This document shows, piece after piece, positions 20,798-31,599 of a stretch of 64,000 nucleotides of DNA. The stretch comes from Gnetum montanum. Its lineage: Eukaryota; Streptophyta; Gnetopsida; Gnetales; Gnetaceae. The notes under the pieces are model-generated. The model was not told the origin of the DNA, ran no database searches, and saw only the letters and a program-made list of their open reading frames with translations. Numbering within the stretch: position 1 is the stretch's first letter; every line of letters starts with the position of its first letter. Location of the stretch: contig MNCI01009622.1 of NCBI GenBank assembly GCA_015680685.1, positions 40,985 through 104,984 on the forward strand, written 5' to 3'. Position numbers and translations under genes: made by a program.

Positions 20798-21640
20798 ACT
20801 CATAGGGAAGTGTTCAGAAAATGGACCCTTGTTCCCCTAGATCATACATTTGGTTTCTCACTTACCATCCTTAATGACTTAGTTTTTCAATTATCATCCC
20901 ATGTAATCTTGATGGTTATTGAATTTTGATCATCTAAGTCCTCATTTCCTCTATCAGATAGTGTATGATTATGGTTTAATGTGTTTATATGTAAGTTCTT
21001 AGTTGGCGTCATTTTCTTAGGATGGAGATTAATAAGTGGTTCAGATTGTTCCATGCATGTTTTGGATACTTTAACATTCCTAGTTGTTGGACACTAGCTA
21101 TCTTTTGGTTTAGTGGCCCTTCCTCTTTCTTGTGTACACACTTATTTTTCACATTTTTTATGGACTAGTGTAAGTATTGTGTTGACATTTTGAAGTGTTA
21201 GTTCACTATTGCACCCTTTGCTTTTAGTAGTAATGCATGGAATCCCCTATGTATGTATGGCTCCATGCATATCTTTGTTAGAGATGTCTATAGATAAGTC
21301 TCCCATTCCTAGCTTAGCTTCAATTGTGCTAAGCCATGCTGTCTCCATAATGATTGGAAATTCCTTGTCATCATTTTTCATATTGCTTATAAGACAGTTT
21401 TCTAGATAAGACCATCCATTGATGGTGGTCACCACATCTTCTATTTGTCCCAATGGAATGGTGACAGATTAATCTGTAAGCTCTTGCTTGATGTTGCGCT
21501 TCTTTAGGTTGGTAGGTTTTATGCCTTGTATATTGCTTGAGAGATTAGATTTACTTTAGAACCTAAGTCTAGTAGAGCCTTGTAAGGTAAATTTCAAGCT
21601 AGTTGTAAATAAATTGAAGGAATCCATGGATCCATTTTTT
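20798..21640 (-). pseudogene. Ath-2 protease with non-pol tail
   Basis: The protease begins near 21620 with 'ALLDLGSKVNLIS', keeping the Athila active-site triad D-L-G, and continues 'GQIEDVVTTINGWSYL', 'FPIIMETAWLSTIEAK' (21247-21453). In Ath-1 and Ath-3 RT follows. Here the same frame continues for ~155 codons as a hydrophilic tail ('GIPCITTKSKGCNSE', 'INLHPKKMTPTKNLH', 'TIKITWDDN') that ends at the polypurine tract and has only a few stops. The tail resembles no RT, RNase H or integrase motif. This element is therefore a gag-PR type derivative, with pol lost before or during its amplification rather than by a local random deletion; that last point is inference. Confidence 0.68.
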
Positions 21641-24180
21641 TAGGAGTGGTTCTACCTTTATATAGTTTGTGACTATTTTTGTTAACATGATAGTTTTTAG
21701 TTTGTGGGTTGATTGTTATGGAAGCATGATATTGATAGGAGGATTTGTTATAAGAGGAATTGTCTTGATGAAGTTTTAATTTTACTAGCATTTTTGGGAC
21801 TTATCCTAAAGAAAGGATGTTTCTTAGTTTTATCCTTAGGATTGCTAGTAAGATCCTCTACTTGTACATTCACTACTCTTGTAGCATTCCTTTCCTACCG
21901 TTGTGATGGAAGTTTCCCTTGCATTACAAGAAGTGGCATTGGTGATAAATAATTGGGATGTTGATTTGAGGAACTAGCTAGTTGATGATGCATGTATGAG
22001 TTTGAGTCTATCCTTGGTGGTCTACGGTATTCAGTTGGATAATATTATGGATCTTGAACAATTGCATTTCCTAGAGAGATTGGATGTTACACATAGTATC
22101 CATATGGTTTTAGTTGCCGATATGGATATTGTTGCCATGGTGGTGGCATGGCCCACAATTGGAATTGTTGCCATTACTGATGATACTACTCTTGTGGTTG
22201 TGGGTAGGCTTTGTTAGGATAGTATGTGGGTTGAAAGGCTTGCTTGTAGTTATGTTGAGGATAAGGCAACCATTTGGGCTTCTACTTCTTGAGAAAGTTA
22301 GGGTTAAGTGAAAATACCCCCAGTTCTTATAAATGTACCATCATAGGAAAACATCCCATAGGATGTTCATATTGGCACACTACACATCCTTCCTCATCCT
22401 CAAAGCTCATTTCTAAGAATTTGGCCATTAGAGCTACTTTTCCTTTTCATCCAAATTCTCTCTTTTTCTTTCTATTCTTACCTTTGTTTAAGGCTTGATC
22501 ATTTCATTCCTTCACAATCTTTAATGTTATTTCAAACATCTCATCAACTGAAGCCCACATCTTCTCTACCTTAGCTCCTATGTTAGTAAAAGATTTCTGA
22601 ATGGGTAGAGTCTTTTTTTAAATCACTTAGTCCAAGGTCTCTTCTTCTTATGGCTCACAAACTCTTACATCCCTTTTTCTGAAGGATGAATCTTTGTTGT
22701 ATTCCTCTATTGATTCTCTTTTTTGTAGTTTTCCCTCTTTCTTAGCCACTTGATTGATTAATCTTTGTATATGATGGGTAGACAATTCAGATAATTGACC
22801 TTGGACATAAACTCCAATGGTCTCCCTAGTCTTGTTTCGAAGCTCATCAATAATGAGCCTTAGTTACTCCCATTGAGAAAATCCATGGCCTAGGCACCTA
22901 TGTAATAGTCAATAATGTTGGTCCATTGCTACATCAAGGGATTCATGGATCCCTTGTTTCCATCCTTGGATCTATTTTCATAGGTTGGACACCCAAGAAT
23001 AAGTTTGATATTTGTCATTGAAAAGTTCTAGCATGGTACCCTATCTTCTTATTGATTTTGGTTCAAGTGATTTGTACTAGGACTTAGCTTTTTTCACAAG
23101 TATCCTTGGAAATAACTAATGTTTTTTCCAATCACTTTCTATATTTTGCAAGGCATAGGCATTACAAAATGCTTAAAGGTGGTTTTTAGGATTAGCATTC
23201 TAACCACGCTCAAATTTGGGCATATTATTCATGTCTAGCCATTTGATACGACTATCCCTTACATGCCTGGTTGGAATATAAACTACTTCCTTGATGTTGA
23301 TCATATTTTGAGTAGCCAATAGGGGTTCATCATTGTGATCAAGTTCATGAGCTTTATTGTAGTTATGCCCCCTTTGATGCTCATATCTCTCTCAATGATC
23401 TCTCCTATCTCTATGCTTTCTAGGTTTTGAGTCTTTATTTTCCTCATCAAAGTATCTTAGGTAATGGTCATGATGATTTTAAGTTCTTTGTTCCTCTCTG
23501 TGATGGTCTTGGTACCTTTGTCTCTTCCTATCAAAGTCCATTGACGATCATGAGGATTAAGATGAGGTAGTAGGAGAATGGTGTTAGCTTGTCCTCCTTT
23601 TGTGACTTTGATATTCTTCTTTGTGGGATTTAGTAGAAACTCTTAGCCTTTAGTTTTGCTTATACTTAAATTTTTTAGGTATCTCTGCTAAGGTGCAATG
23701 CAATTGAAATTTGATAGTTTCTTCTAACTAGATGATAGGTGTTTGAGAATGGGCTTCATGATTCTGGTCGAGTGTTTTAGTGATGAATGCATCACCATGA
23801 AGCTCTTCTAAGATAATAAGAAAGTTGATTTTATTTTCTTTTTTACTCATGTTTGGTCTTCATGATGATATCTCTCCTTAGTTTCTCTTTAGTGGGATAG
23901 TGGGAACTTGTCATATGTTTGGTTACATGATATCATTCAATTGCATCACTCAGATTTATTCTCCTTTGAGCTATCTAAAGCATGATGGGCACTGAACGTT
24001 ATGGAGGTAGAAAAATGTTATCTTGAAGGTCTATCCACCTTAGTTGCCCATCTTGGTGAAAAATGAAGGTAAAGTTGGAATAATAAGAATCATGATGAGC
24101 ATATGAAATCCTTGCTTACATTGGCATACTCTAATATTCCATGTCACTAACTTCATCATTATTTCTTTTTGATTCTTTGG
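21640..24180 (-). pseudogene. gag: Ath-2 gag
   Basis: Minus strand, homologous to the Ath-1 and Ath-3 gag. N-terminal block 'DLQDNIFLPP' then 'RSVPIML' (~24040-23990); an Arg/His/Asp-rich stretch (~23560-23340); capsid core with 'IKWLDMNNMPKFE' (~23240), 'TMLELFNDKYQTYS' (~23020) and 'GHGFSQWE' then 'LIIDELRNKTRETIGVY' (~22880-22800). The C/H motif 'YEHPMGCFPMMVHLYELGV' (~22370-22310) precedes the protease linker. The real start could not be fixed. Broken by TAG/TAA stops and frame changes. Confidence 0.72.
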
Positions 24181-24327
24181 TAGGTGGTGACTAAATCCGT
24201 GTTGTGGTTTAAGAAGTTTGATTAAGTATGTTTATTGTTTATAATTATTAAAAGGTTATGAATTTTAACTTTGGATTCTTGATACAATGAACTTTATAAA
24301 ATCAATTACTAAGCATACATTGACACA

Positions 24328-24346
24328 TCCCTGGTAATAGCACCAA
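24328..24346 (-). other. Primer-binding site, tRNA-Asp type (Ath-2)
   Basis: Minus strand 'TTGGTGCTATTACCAGGGA' directly follows the LTR end. Against the complement of the plant tRNA-Asp 3' end it differs at 5 of 19 positions, all C/T or G/A transitions. Confidence 0.8.
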
Positions 24347-24769
24347 TGATGAGTGGTGGAGTAATTCAGCATCCAACCATACATGTCACAAGTGTTTACA
24401 CATGACTCAATAGTAATTTATTAATGAGGCAATGTAGATATGCTAATAATTGATTTAAGCTCATGATCATTGTCTAAGTCTAAGTGAAGTCTAAGTGTAT
24501 GGTTTAGATCACCATGAGGTATATGATATCTAATGTTGCTTGACGATTAGTGCTTCTAGTAGATATGATAGAAATGAAAACGGTTTCTAAATTTGAGTAA
24601 AATAAGTAAACAAATCTATTCTAATCTAAGTGATGAGTATCCATTCCTAATCTACCATACACACCTTGGTCTTCATGTAATTGTTAGTGGGCTACAAGTG
24701 TTATGCTACTAGGTGTACCAAGAAATAACACTAGTGGGGTACCAAACAATTACACTTAAGTGCTTGAGA
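24347..24769 (-). repeat. Ath-2 5' LTR, truncated
   Basis: 'tgatgagtggtggagtaatt' onward aligns with 1458-1880 (landmarks 'catgaggtat', 'ctaagtgtatggttta', 'tgcttgagat'). It stops at 24769, where the Tat-1 LTR starts with TG. The missing ~500 bp (the U3 side) are not found beyond the right end of Tat-1. Confidence 0.8.
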
Positions 24770-26103
24770 TGAAAAATAATTTTAACCTTAGATTCAATGG
24801 GCCTCTGAGAAAGATGATTCAAGGCATCCTAGAAGATCATGCCGATCACCTAGAGACTTGAAAAGTGTAAACTAGGATAAAAAAATTGGTAAGATGGTGT
24901 AGATCTAATTTAAAATGAATGCAAAAAATAAAAAAAAACTATAATAGTTTGCACAAAAAACAAAACTATAAGCTTTATTATAATGAAAATGTTAATAATA
25001 AAGAGAGTTTGGGATGTGTACAAATGATGCTTGAAAGCACAAGGGGTTCACTTTGATGAAGTTCAAAGTTTGTCGAAGTTGGTAGTTTGCACACCACAGT
25101 TAGCTCCACGGTCCATGTACTACCTAACTCCCAAAACTAAAACAACTTGTTGGTTCCTTGCATAGATTTGCAACATTGGTCACCAGGGGGTAAGTTGTGT
25201 GAATGATTTTTTCATGCAATAAGGGATACCACGCTAGGAGTCTTTATGTCCAGGTGGTAGAGTGTTGATTCAAAACTTCACACAAGCCTTAAGGTTGCTA
25301 GTGCTTGAAATGGACAAAGGTTCTATGCTCAATAATTAACCAAATCTTTATGTTTATCTCAATTTCAAAGCCCAATAATTGTAAATTGGTGGACCCTTTT
25401 CCATGTATTTGAAGTTGGCTTATATACATTATATGGCTGCTAAATTTTGACTATAAATTTCTGCCATGATTACTCACAAATTGGTGTGACATGTAGGTGT
25501 GACAGGTGATTGATTCTAGTGTAGTTTCTAGTTATGGTAAATTTTGATACCCCTAATGCACCAAAACCATGCTAGTTACCAAAAATAATAAATGGAATTT
25601 TCATCCATGTTGGCTTCTCCCATCCATGCTAGTCTTCTAGTAGCAAGGCTAAAATTGTAAGAGCAACATTAAGATTCATTGAAAATGGAAACCCCAACCA
25701 CTCCAATGTTGGCCTTGATGTGGCAATGCTGGCTTTATGATGACTACACTAGCCATAGTTGGGAGAATGAAAGTCAAACCTCCCAATGCTGGGCATAGGT
25801 GCTTCTAGCATAGTAAAGGTCATAGACCCCACAAAACCCATGAAAATGTCAATTTTGGTAGTCCAAAAGGCATTTTTGGCCTTCCCAAGCTTAAATATAG
25901 ACATCGTAGAACTTTTCAACTTGGAAAGTAAGGCTACAATAACTTATAAGACATTTTTTAGCCTCAAAAGTTAAAGTATGTGAAATTGCATATCATGGAT
26001 TACAATCTTCACATTTTACAATGAAATTCTAGCCTTAGGTTTCATGGGGTGAAAGTTATAATGCTACAAAGGTTGCAACATGCATTTTCTTGGTGGTGTT
26101 TCA
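24770..26103 (-). repeat. Tat-1 3' LTR
   Basis: 1334 bp, from TGAAAAATAATTTTAACC to GGTGGTGTTTCA on the plus strand. It aligns with 46317-47605 through blocks such as 'tttaaaatgaatgca', 'caccac(a/g)gttagctccac', 'agggataccac' and 'aatgaaattc(t/c)agcct'. Minus-strand TATA-like GTATATAAGCC lies at ~25435-25424. Upstream of it (25590-25790) repeated words such as ccatgctagt, aatgttggc and aatgctggc form a motif array. Confidence 0.82.
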
Positions 26104-26116
26104 TTGGCCCCTCTTT
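26104..26116 (-). other. Polypurine tract of Tat-1
   Basis: Minus strand 'AAAGAGGGGCCAA' immediately precedes the LTR start TGAAACACC. It supports minus-strand orientation. Confidence 0.7.
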
Positions 26117-27159
26117 GTTGATGTTTTGAGGTTTAACTCGAGAGACATCAAAAAAGGACACAAAACACCACTACAAGTGCATTACTAATGTTCTATCTCT
26201 ATGCTTAATTCACTAGTATCAAACTATGCCAAAGAGTGGCTGTGATGATAGGATAAGGTTAGGGTGATACAATAGAGGTTAAAGGCTATCTTTCTACTAT
26301 AAGGAGATGGTCATAAGTTTTATAATGAGTTCCAAATGTTGGCATCATGGTTATAGTTATGATAATGACATTTTGAATGGTCAATGAGGTCTTTGCACTT
26401 TGTGTTTTGAAGATAAAGGTCACTTGATAATGTTCTTGAGGAACCAATATCTTGCTCCAAGGTTTATTCGATCATTAGACCCCTCCATTTGTATGTTCAA
26501 GGCCATTGATCTGTCTTTTGATCTTCATCGATCTTTTGGCTTCTTGGTAGTTCGCTTTCCTCATTTTTTTATGAGGTGAAACCTTCATTGGGTTTCATTA
26601 CCAAGGCTAGGTTCAATGTGATTTTTTCATTGAATGAAATATGTTACATTCAACGGACTTAGTGGAGCTTGATGAAGGACACATCTTATGACCATAACAC
26701 ATGAGTGTCAAGTATAGGCCATCACTACTGTTCAAGGTAAGGAAGGTTATAATTAGGCATATGGGATTGGGCTTAATTGAGGGTAACAAATGTGATGTAA
26801 AATAAGCATTCTTGGTATGGTAGAACAAGCTAGCTGAATCTTGCACATCAAGGTCATGTGGTAACTCATTGCTATAATGAGTTGCACATATGCTATGACT
26901 TCAAGCTTCATCCTACAAGCACAAATCAAAGAGGACAAGAAAACAAAACAACAAAAGCTTGTTATTACTTGATAATGCATAAGGTCACATGAGATAATCA
27001 GAAAACCAAGTCACCATAGCTCACTATTATTATAAAGCTTTATAGTTCATTTACTATGTTAAATAGAGAGAGATAAATAAAATTCATGTAGGCTTGCTTG
27101 TCATTAGTTGTAATGTTGTTGATGTCAACTTATTGGTTTGTACCTGTAGAGAAACTTGT
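26117..27159 (-). other. Tat-1 region between integrase and 3' LTR
   Basis: About 1 kb without a recognisable coding frame. The two open frames at 26613-26980 overlap each other in different frames and match no motif I know. Probably the untranslated 3' part of the element. Confidence 0.4.
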
Positions 27160-28290
27160 GTTAGATGTAATAATTCTTTAGATAGGAATGATTGACCAAA
27201 TTGGCCATCTCATTTCCATCCATGTTTGCTATTTTAAAGGCTCCATTGTTATAGGCCTTGGTGATCAAGAATGGTCCCTTCTAGTTGGCTAAGAACTTGT
27301 TTGCATGCTCACAAACAACCTTGAGTACTAGGTCTTCATCCTTAATCCTTTGTTTATTCAAGTCATGATGGTGCTATTGTTTATGCCTCACTTAGTACTG
27401 CTCGATGGGAGTAAGCATCCATACCCTTTGTTCTTCCATTGAATCAAGGTTAATTATACATAGCTCCTTGTCCTGTTCATCATTGATGAAGTCTGATAGA
27501 GACACCTTTAGTAATCAAACCTATAATTCAAGAGGTAAAATAGCTTTAGAACCATAAACTAGGCTATATGGGGTTACACCAATTGTAGTTTGAAAGGTAG
27601 TTTGGTAGGCCCAAAGTGCATGGATAAGCCTATCATGCCACTTGCATTTACTATTGGTTAGCATCATTTTAGTAAGTTTATGACTATCTTATTGCTAGCT
27701 TCAACTTGTCCATTGGCTTGAGGGTAGTATGGTGATGAAAATGAATGCTTGATGCCTAGGTCTTGACAAAAGGTTTGCATTTCTGGGCTACTAAATTGTG
27801 GTATGTTATCTATGACTATGATCATAGGTATGCCAAAAGAGGCTACTATATTATTGAGTATGAATCTACAAACTTGTTGAGACATTATCTTTCATAGGGG
27901 ATTGCCTCAACCCACTTTGTGAAGTATTTGGTTTCATTAATAATGAAACTACGCCCTATAGAAGACTTAGGTGTACAGGTCCAATGATGTCCAATTCCCA
28001 TCATTGAGATGACCAAGTTATTTGAGTAGTATGTAAGTTGGTTAGTGGCACATGTATCTGGTTGCTATGCCCTTGACTAGTGTCATAATTTTTAACCTTC
28101 AATAGGTAGTTTCTTTCCATATAGTACCAATAATGGCCCAATAATCTAATTTTAGTAGCCATGGCCTAGGTCCTATATGTCCTTCACATATACCCTCATG
28201 AACTTGCTCAAGGACTATGTGGGCTTTGGTTTTGCCTAAGCATACTAATAATGCACCATCATAAGACCATTAACATAATGTGTTATTGCT
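27160..28290 (-). pseudogene. pol: Tat-1 integrase
   Basis: The core block has 'IVASFGIPMIIVIDNIPQF' (second catalytic Asp present), 'FCQDLGIKHSFSSPYYPQA' and 'NGQVEASNKI' with the catalytic Glu, all in 27664-27885. Downstream come 'VTPYSLVYGSKAILPLEL' (~27560) and the chromatin-side tail with 'GPFLITKAYNNGAFKI' (~27240). The wording P-Y-S-L-V-Y-G and H-x-F-S-S is Tat/Ogre-like and differs from the Athila integrases here. The N-terminal H2C2 part (27900-28290) is badly decayed. Confidence 0.82.
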
Positions 28291-28339
28291 TATGATGACA
28301 TATTATTTTGATCTTTTACATACAATGTCCTTTTGAGAA

Positions 28340-28890
28340 GTAGTTAGGCCTTGTGGAGATTCACCATGCATAAGGTAAAACTTGATATTATCATACCACT
28401 CCTTTGAGAAGTAGTACTAATAGAGACTATAGAATCACCTTTAGTGTTTTGTGTGATGAAAGTGGCATAGTTGATGGTTAAGAAGGATAACTTTCTAAGC
28501 ACATTAGATGTCACACTCAAGGCTAGGGTGGCAATGGCATCAACTAACATGTTTGTGGTTTGAGGTATATGTTGGATACTAATGTCTATAAATTGTTGCA
28601 TTATTTTCTTTCCTAGGTCACAGTAAGGGTGAAAATGTTTGGCTTTGCATGCATAAACCTCTATTACTTAGTTAACCATGAGTTGTAAATCACCTTTAAT
28701 ATTTAGGCATTTGATTCCTAGATTACAAGCTATTGTCATTCCCCTGATTAATCCTTCATACTCCACCATGTTGTTGGTACATGGGAATCAAAAATGGTAA
28801 GTGAAGGGTTATATTTCATAATATGGAAATGTTATGATGGAAGTAGCACTGGCCCCATGGGTAATTGAAGCTTCTTCAAAGTGCATAATT
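28340..28890 (-). pseudogene. pol: Tat-1 second (archaeal-type) RNase H
   Basis: Minus strand: 'FPCTNNMVEYEGLIRGM' (catalytic Glu), 'ACNLGIKCLNIKGDLQLMVN' (catalytic Asp), 'VYACKAKHFHPYCDL' and 'FIDISIQHIPQTTNMLVDA' then 'IATLAL' (terminal Asp). This is the additional RNase H that Tat/Ogre elements carry beside the original one. Only scattered stops. Confidence 0.85.
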
Positions 28891-29460
28891 ACCTCATAGT
28901 CTTTGGTACTTCACTAATGATGTTAACATGTTGATCTGGGAACTTAGGGTCAATGGTTGCATGGTCTTCTACCCGGGAGACAGTTAGTTGTGTGGCTATG
29001 ACATGAACTTTTGTTGAGGCTTGGGAGATGTAATGCAGGTGAACTCTGTTGTTATGGCTTTCCAATGGGCTATACAAATACTTTCATAGATATTGGTTTT
29101 TATGGCTCTACGCATGTTGTCGTTGCAAATGATGTTGACTCAGATCCTAAAGACGTAGTATCTCCACTTCTTTAATGAGAAGACTAGTGCTAGAGAGTAC
29201 TTCTTCACCTTAGTATATCAAGTTTGATAGGAAATTAATGCATGGCTTAGGTACTATATAGGTAGCTCTACTCCATTATTTTATTTTTGATAGAGTAGAG
29301 AGGCAATGGATGTGTCTGAGATAACAAGGTAGATGTAAAAGGATTTATCCTTTTGTTGGGGATAGACTATGGGTAGTTGTACCAAATCTTGCTTAAGAAT
29401 TTCAAAGGCTTCTTAGCATTGAGACATCCACTCATTTTGAACTCCTTACTTAAGTAAGTG
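28891..29460 (-). pseudogene. pol: Tat-1 first RNase H
   Basis: Frame with 'EAFEILKQDLVQLPIVYPQ', 'FYIYLVISDTSIASLLYQ' and 'KKYSLALVFSLKKWRYYVF' (29420-29140). This is the ordinary Ty3 RNase H that follows RT. The usual catalytic Asp pattern is weakened and the C-terminal third is hard to follow. Confidence 0.7.
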
Positions 29461-30640
29461 TTTCATGGATTGTAACTTATTCGTAATCCTAGTGATGAAC
29501 CTATTGATAAATTGTAATCTTCCTTGCAGTCCCTAAAGCTCCTTAAGGTTGATATGACCAAGTTGGATATGATCTTAACCATATCAAGATCAACACATAT
29601 TCTTACTTCAAATACTGCAAATTCAAGCATCTTACCAATTTTAACATTAAAGACACATGTCTTGGGATTAAGTCTAAACTCATACTTAAGACATAATTTT
29701 AACACAAGGTTAAGGTCATGCTTATGCTTGTTGGTCATTTTGGATTAACGGTTGTATCATCCACATAGTCATTAAGAAACACTAGCATATAGTCAATAAA
29801 GATGTATGTCATTTCTCATTGATAAGTAACTCCTACATTCTTTAGAGCAAAGGGCATCATGATGTAATAAAAGATTCCCCAAGGGGTCATGAAGGTTATA
29901 CATTGATGCTCTATGTTAATCCTAACTTGGTTGTATCTCAAGAACCCATCCATGAAGAATAACAAGACATATCTAGTCATAGTATCAATAAGTTAGTCAA
30001 TACTAGGCAAAGGAAATTCATCCTTAATGGTTGCCTTATTCAAGTCTTGAAAATCAATACAGATATGTGTACTCCAGTTTTCTTAAAGAATACTACTATG
30101 TTGGACACCCATTCTGCATAATCGCTAGCTTGAATGAAACCAGCCCCATATAGTTTTGTGATTTCATCATGAACTACTAGGGCTAAATATAGTATAATCT
30201 TATGAACTTTTTGCTTAATTGGCTTGATACTAGGATCAAGTATGATGTTATGTTGCACTAGGTGTGGCTCAAGACCTGACATATCTTCATATGAGTAGGT
30301 AAAGACCTTAATGTTGTCTTGGAGGACCTTGGTGATGTCTTGAGCCTATTAAGGTTCTAGTGTGAAACTTAGTTTTAGTGTTTTTTTCTTACCACTATGT
30401 GTTGTGATGGGTACCTCAACTAGAGAGTCTTTAGTGATGTTGCCAGCCTCAAGGTCAAGGGTTTTAACTAGGTTTTCTGGCCACCCAGAAGGTTTCTCTA
30501 TAGAGGCTATGTGGTTGACAATACTCTCAAGCTTAAGATTTAGACAATGAAGGTCAATAAATCATTCAACATGACCATGGGGTCTACTTAGGCTCAAAGC
30601 CAAATTGATTTTCTTCTAGGTTTCCATACTCTAATCCTGC
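29461..30640 (-). pseudogene. pol: Tat-1 reverse transcriptase
   Basis: Entry block 'YSYEDMSGLEPHLVQHN' (~30300), then 'PSIKPIKQKVHK' and 'GAGFIQASDYAEWVSNIVV' (30282-30040). The palm has 'DLNKATIKDEFPLPSID', 'FFMDGFLRYNQVRI' and 'MPFALKNVGVTYQ'. The active site is seen as 'YVDDT' (~29755), so both Asp survive. 'CLKYEFRLNPKTCVF' then 'GKMLEFAVFE' (29700-29600) gives the thumb. The left limit of the foreign block is just upstream: 'LEENQFGFEPK' (~30600) is the last clear Tat sequence. Confidence 0.87.
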
Positions 30641-30644
30641 ATAT

Positions 30645-31440
30645 TAACCATAAGCACATCAAGTGACACCTGGGTGATAAAATGAGCAAATAATGCCAAA
30701 ATAATGTAAAATAATTTAGTAATAATGCATGGATAAGCAAAAACATAGTACATAGATGGTCAAACAAGGTTAAATGAAGGCCAAATGAGGGTAGAATGGA
30801 GCCAAATGAAGGCCAAATAATGGTCACACTCCATTTAATGATGTCATTTAAGAAAAAAACATGGTCAACAAAGGCCATATAAAGGAATTTAAGATAGATA
30901 AGGTGCATTAAAGTCTAAAGAGCATGAAATGAGGCTAAATAGGGGCCAAATGATGATCAATGATAGTCAAGTAATAACCAAATTATGGTCAATGATGGTC
31001 AAGTAATAACCAAATGATGGTTGAGCCCCATCAAATGATGTTAAACAAGGTTAAAGCCTAGTTGACTAGGGTCAAAAAAGAGGAGGCCAACCAAATAAGG
31101 TAAACCAAAGGCTAACTAGTATGAAATAAAGGACAAATGATACCCAAATAATGATAAACTAGGATCAAATGAAGCCAAATGATGATAAAATGATGGTTGA
31201 ACCTTATCAAATGACATAGAACAAGGTTAATCAAGGTCATACCAAGGTGAAACAACATGGACTGACATCAAGTCATGTCAATCAAGGTCAAATGATGCCA
31301 AATGATAGAAAAATTTAGTGTGATACAACCCAAATGATGCTAAAGTAGTGGAAATTAAACCAAATGATCAATCAATAAAGGAAAACAATTCTTAACAAGG
31401 TTAAAACACCATGTAATAAGGCCAAACTAGTCAAGGTGGA
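30645..31440 (+). repeat. Degenerate short tandem repeat (CAAATGATGGTC type)
   Basis: About 800 bp made of variations on 'ccaaatgatggtcaa' and 'caaggttaaa'. A 30-bp duplication is clear at ~30960-31020, where 'gtcaagtaataaccaaat' occurs twice. No coding potential. Confidence 0.7.
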
Positions 31441-31599
31441 AAACATGTGGTAAAAGATTATTAATGCTAGTCAATCATGATTAGATTTTTCTAGTTTTAT
31501 GCCTTAGTGGGCCATAGTGGAAGGGTACAAGATTGATAGGTAAGTTTGGGCACCTAATAAGGTTTTTTTGAGGTTATTTAAGGTATAAAATGAGGCTTT

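Larger units (their letters stand above)
1458..24769 (-). mobile_element. Ath-2: Athila-like non-autonomous LTR retrotransposon, nested
   Basis: On the minus strand the order is 5' LTR (24769-24347, truncated), PBS (24346-24328), gag, protease, post-pol-type polypurine tract, spacer, internal promoter, ORF3 and 3' LTR (2384-1458). Ath-1 sits inside ORF3 and accounts for 3953-17141. No RT, RNase H or integrase is present: the protease frame runs on as an unrelated tail of ~155 codons straight into the polypurine tract, whereas the same interval holds ~3.2 kb of pol in Ath-1. The element therefore looks like a gag-PR-ORF3 derivative that depends on relatives for pol. The right LTR is cut at 24769, where Tat-1 begins. 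Confidence 0.78.

Noticed and set aside
30594-30908. Minus-strand 104-codon frame at the edge of the Tat-1 RT
   Set aside because: Mostly translation of the CAAATGATGG-type repeat; only the last codons touch Tat-1 sequence and in a different frame.
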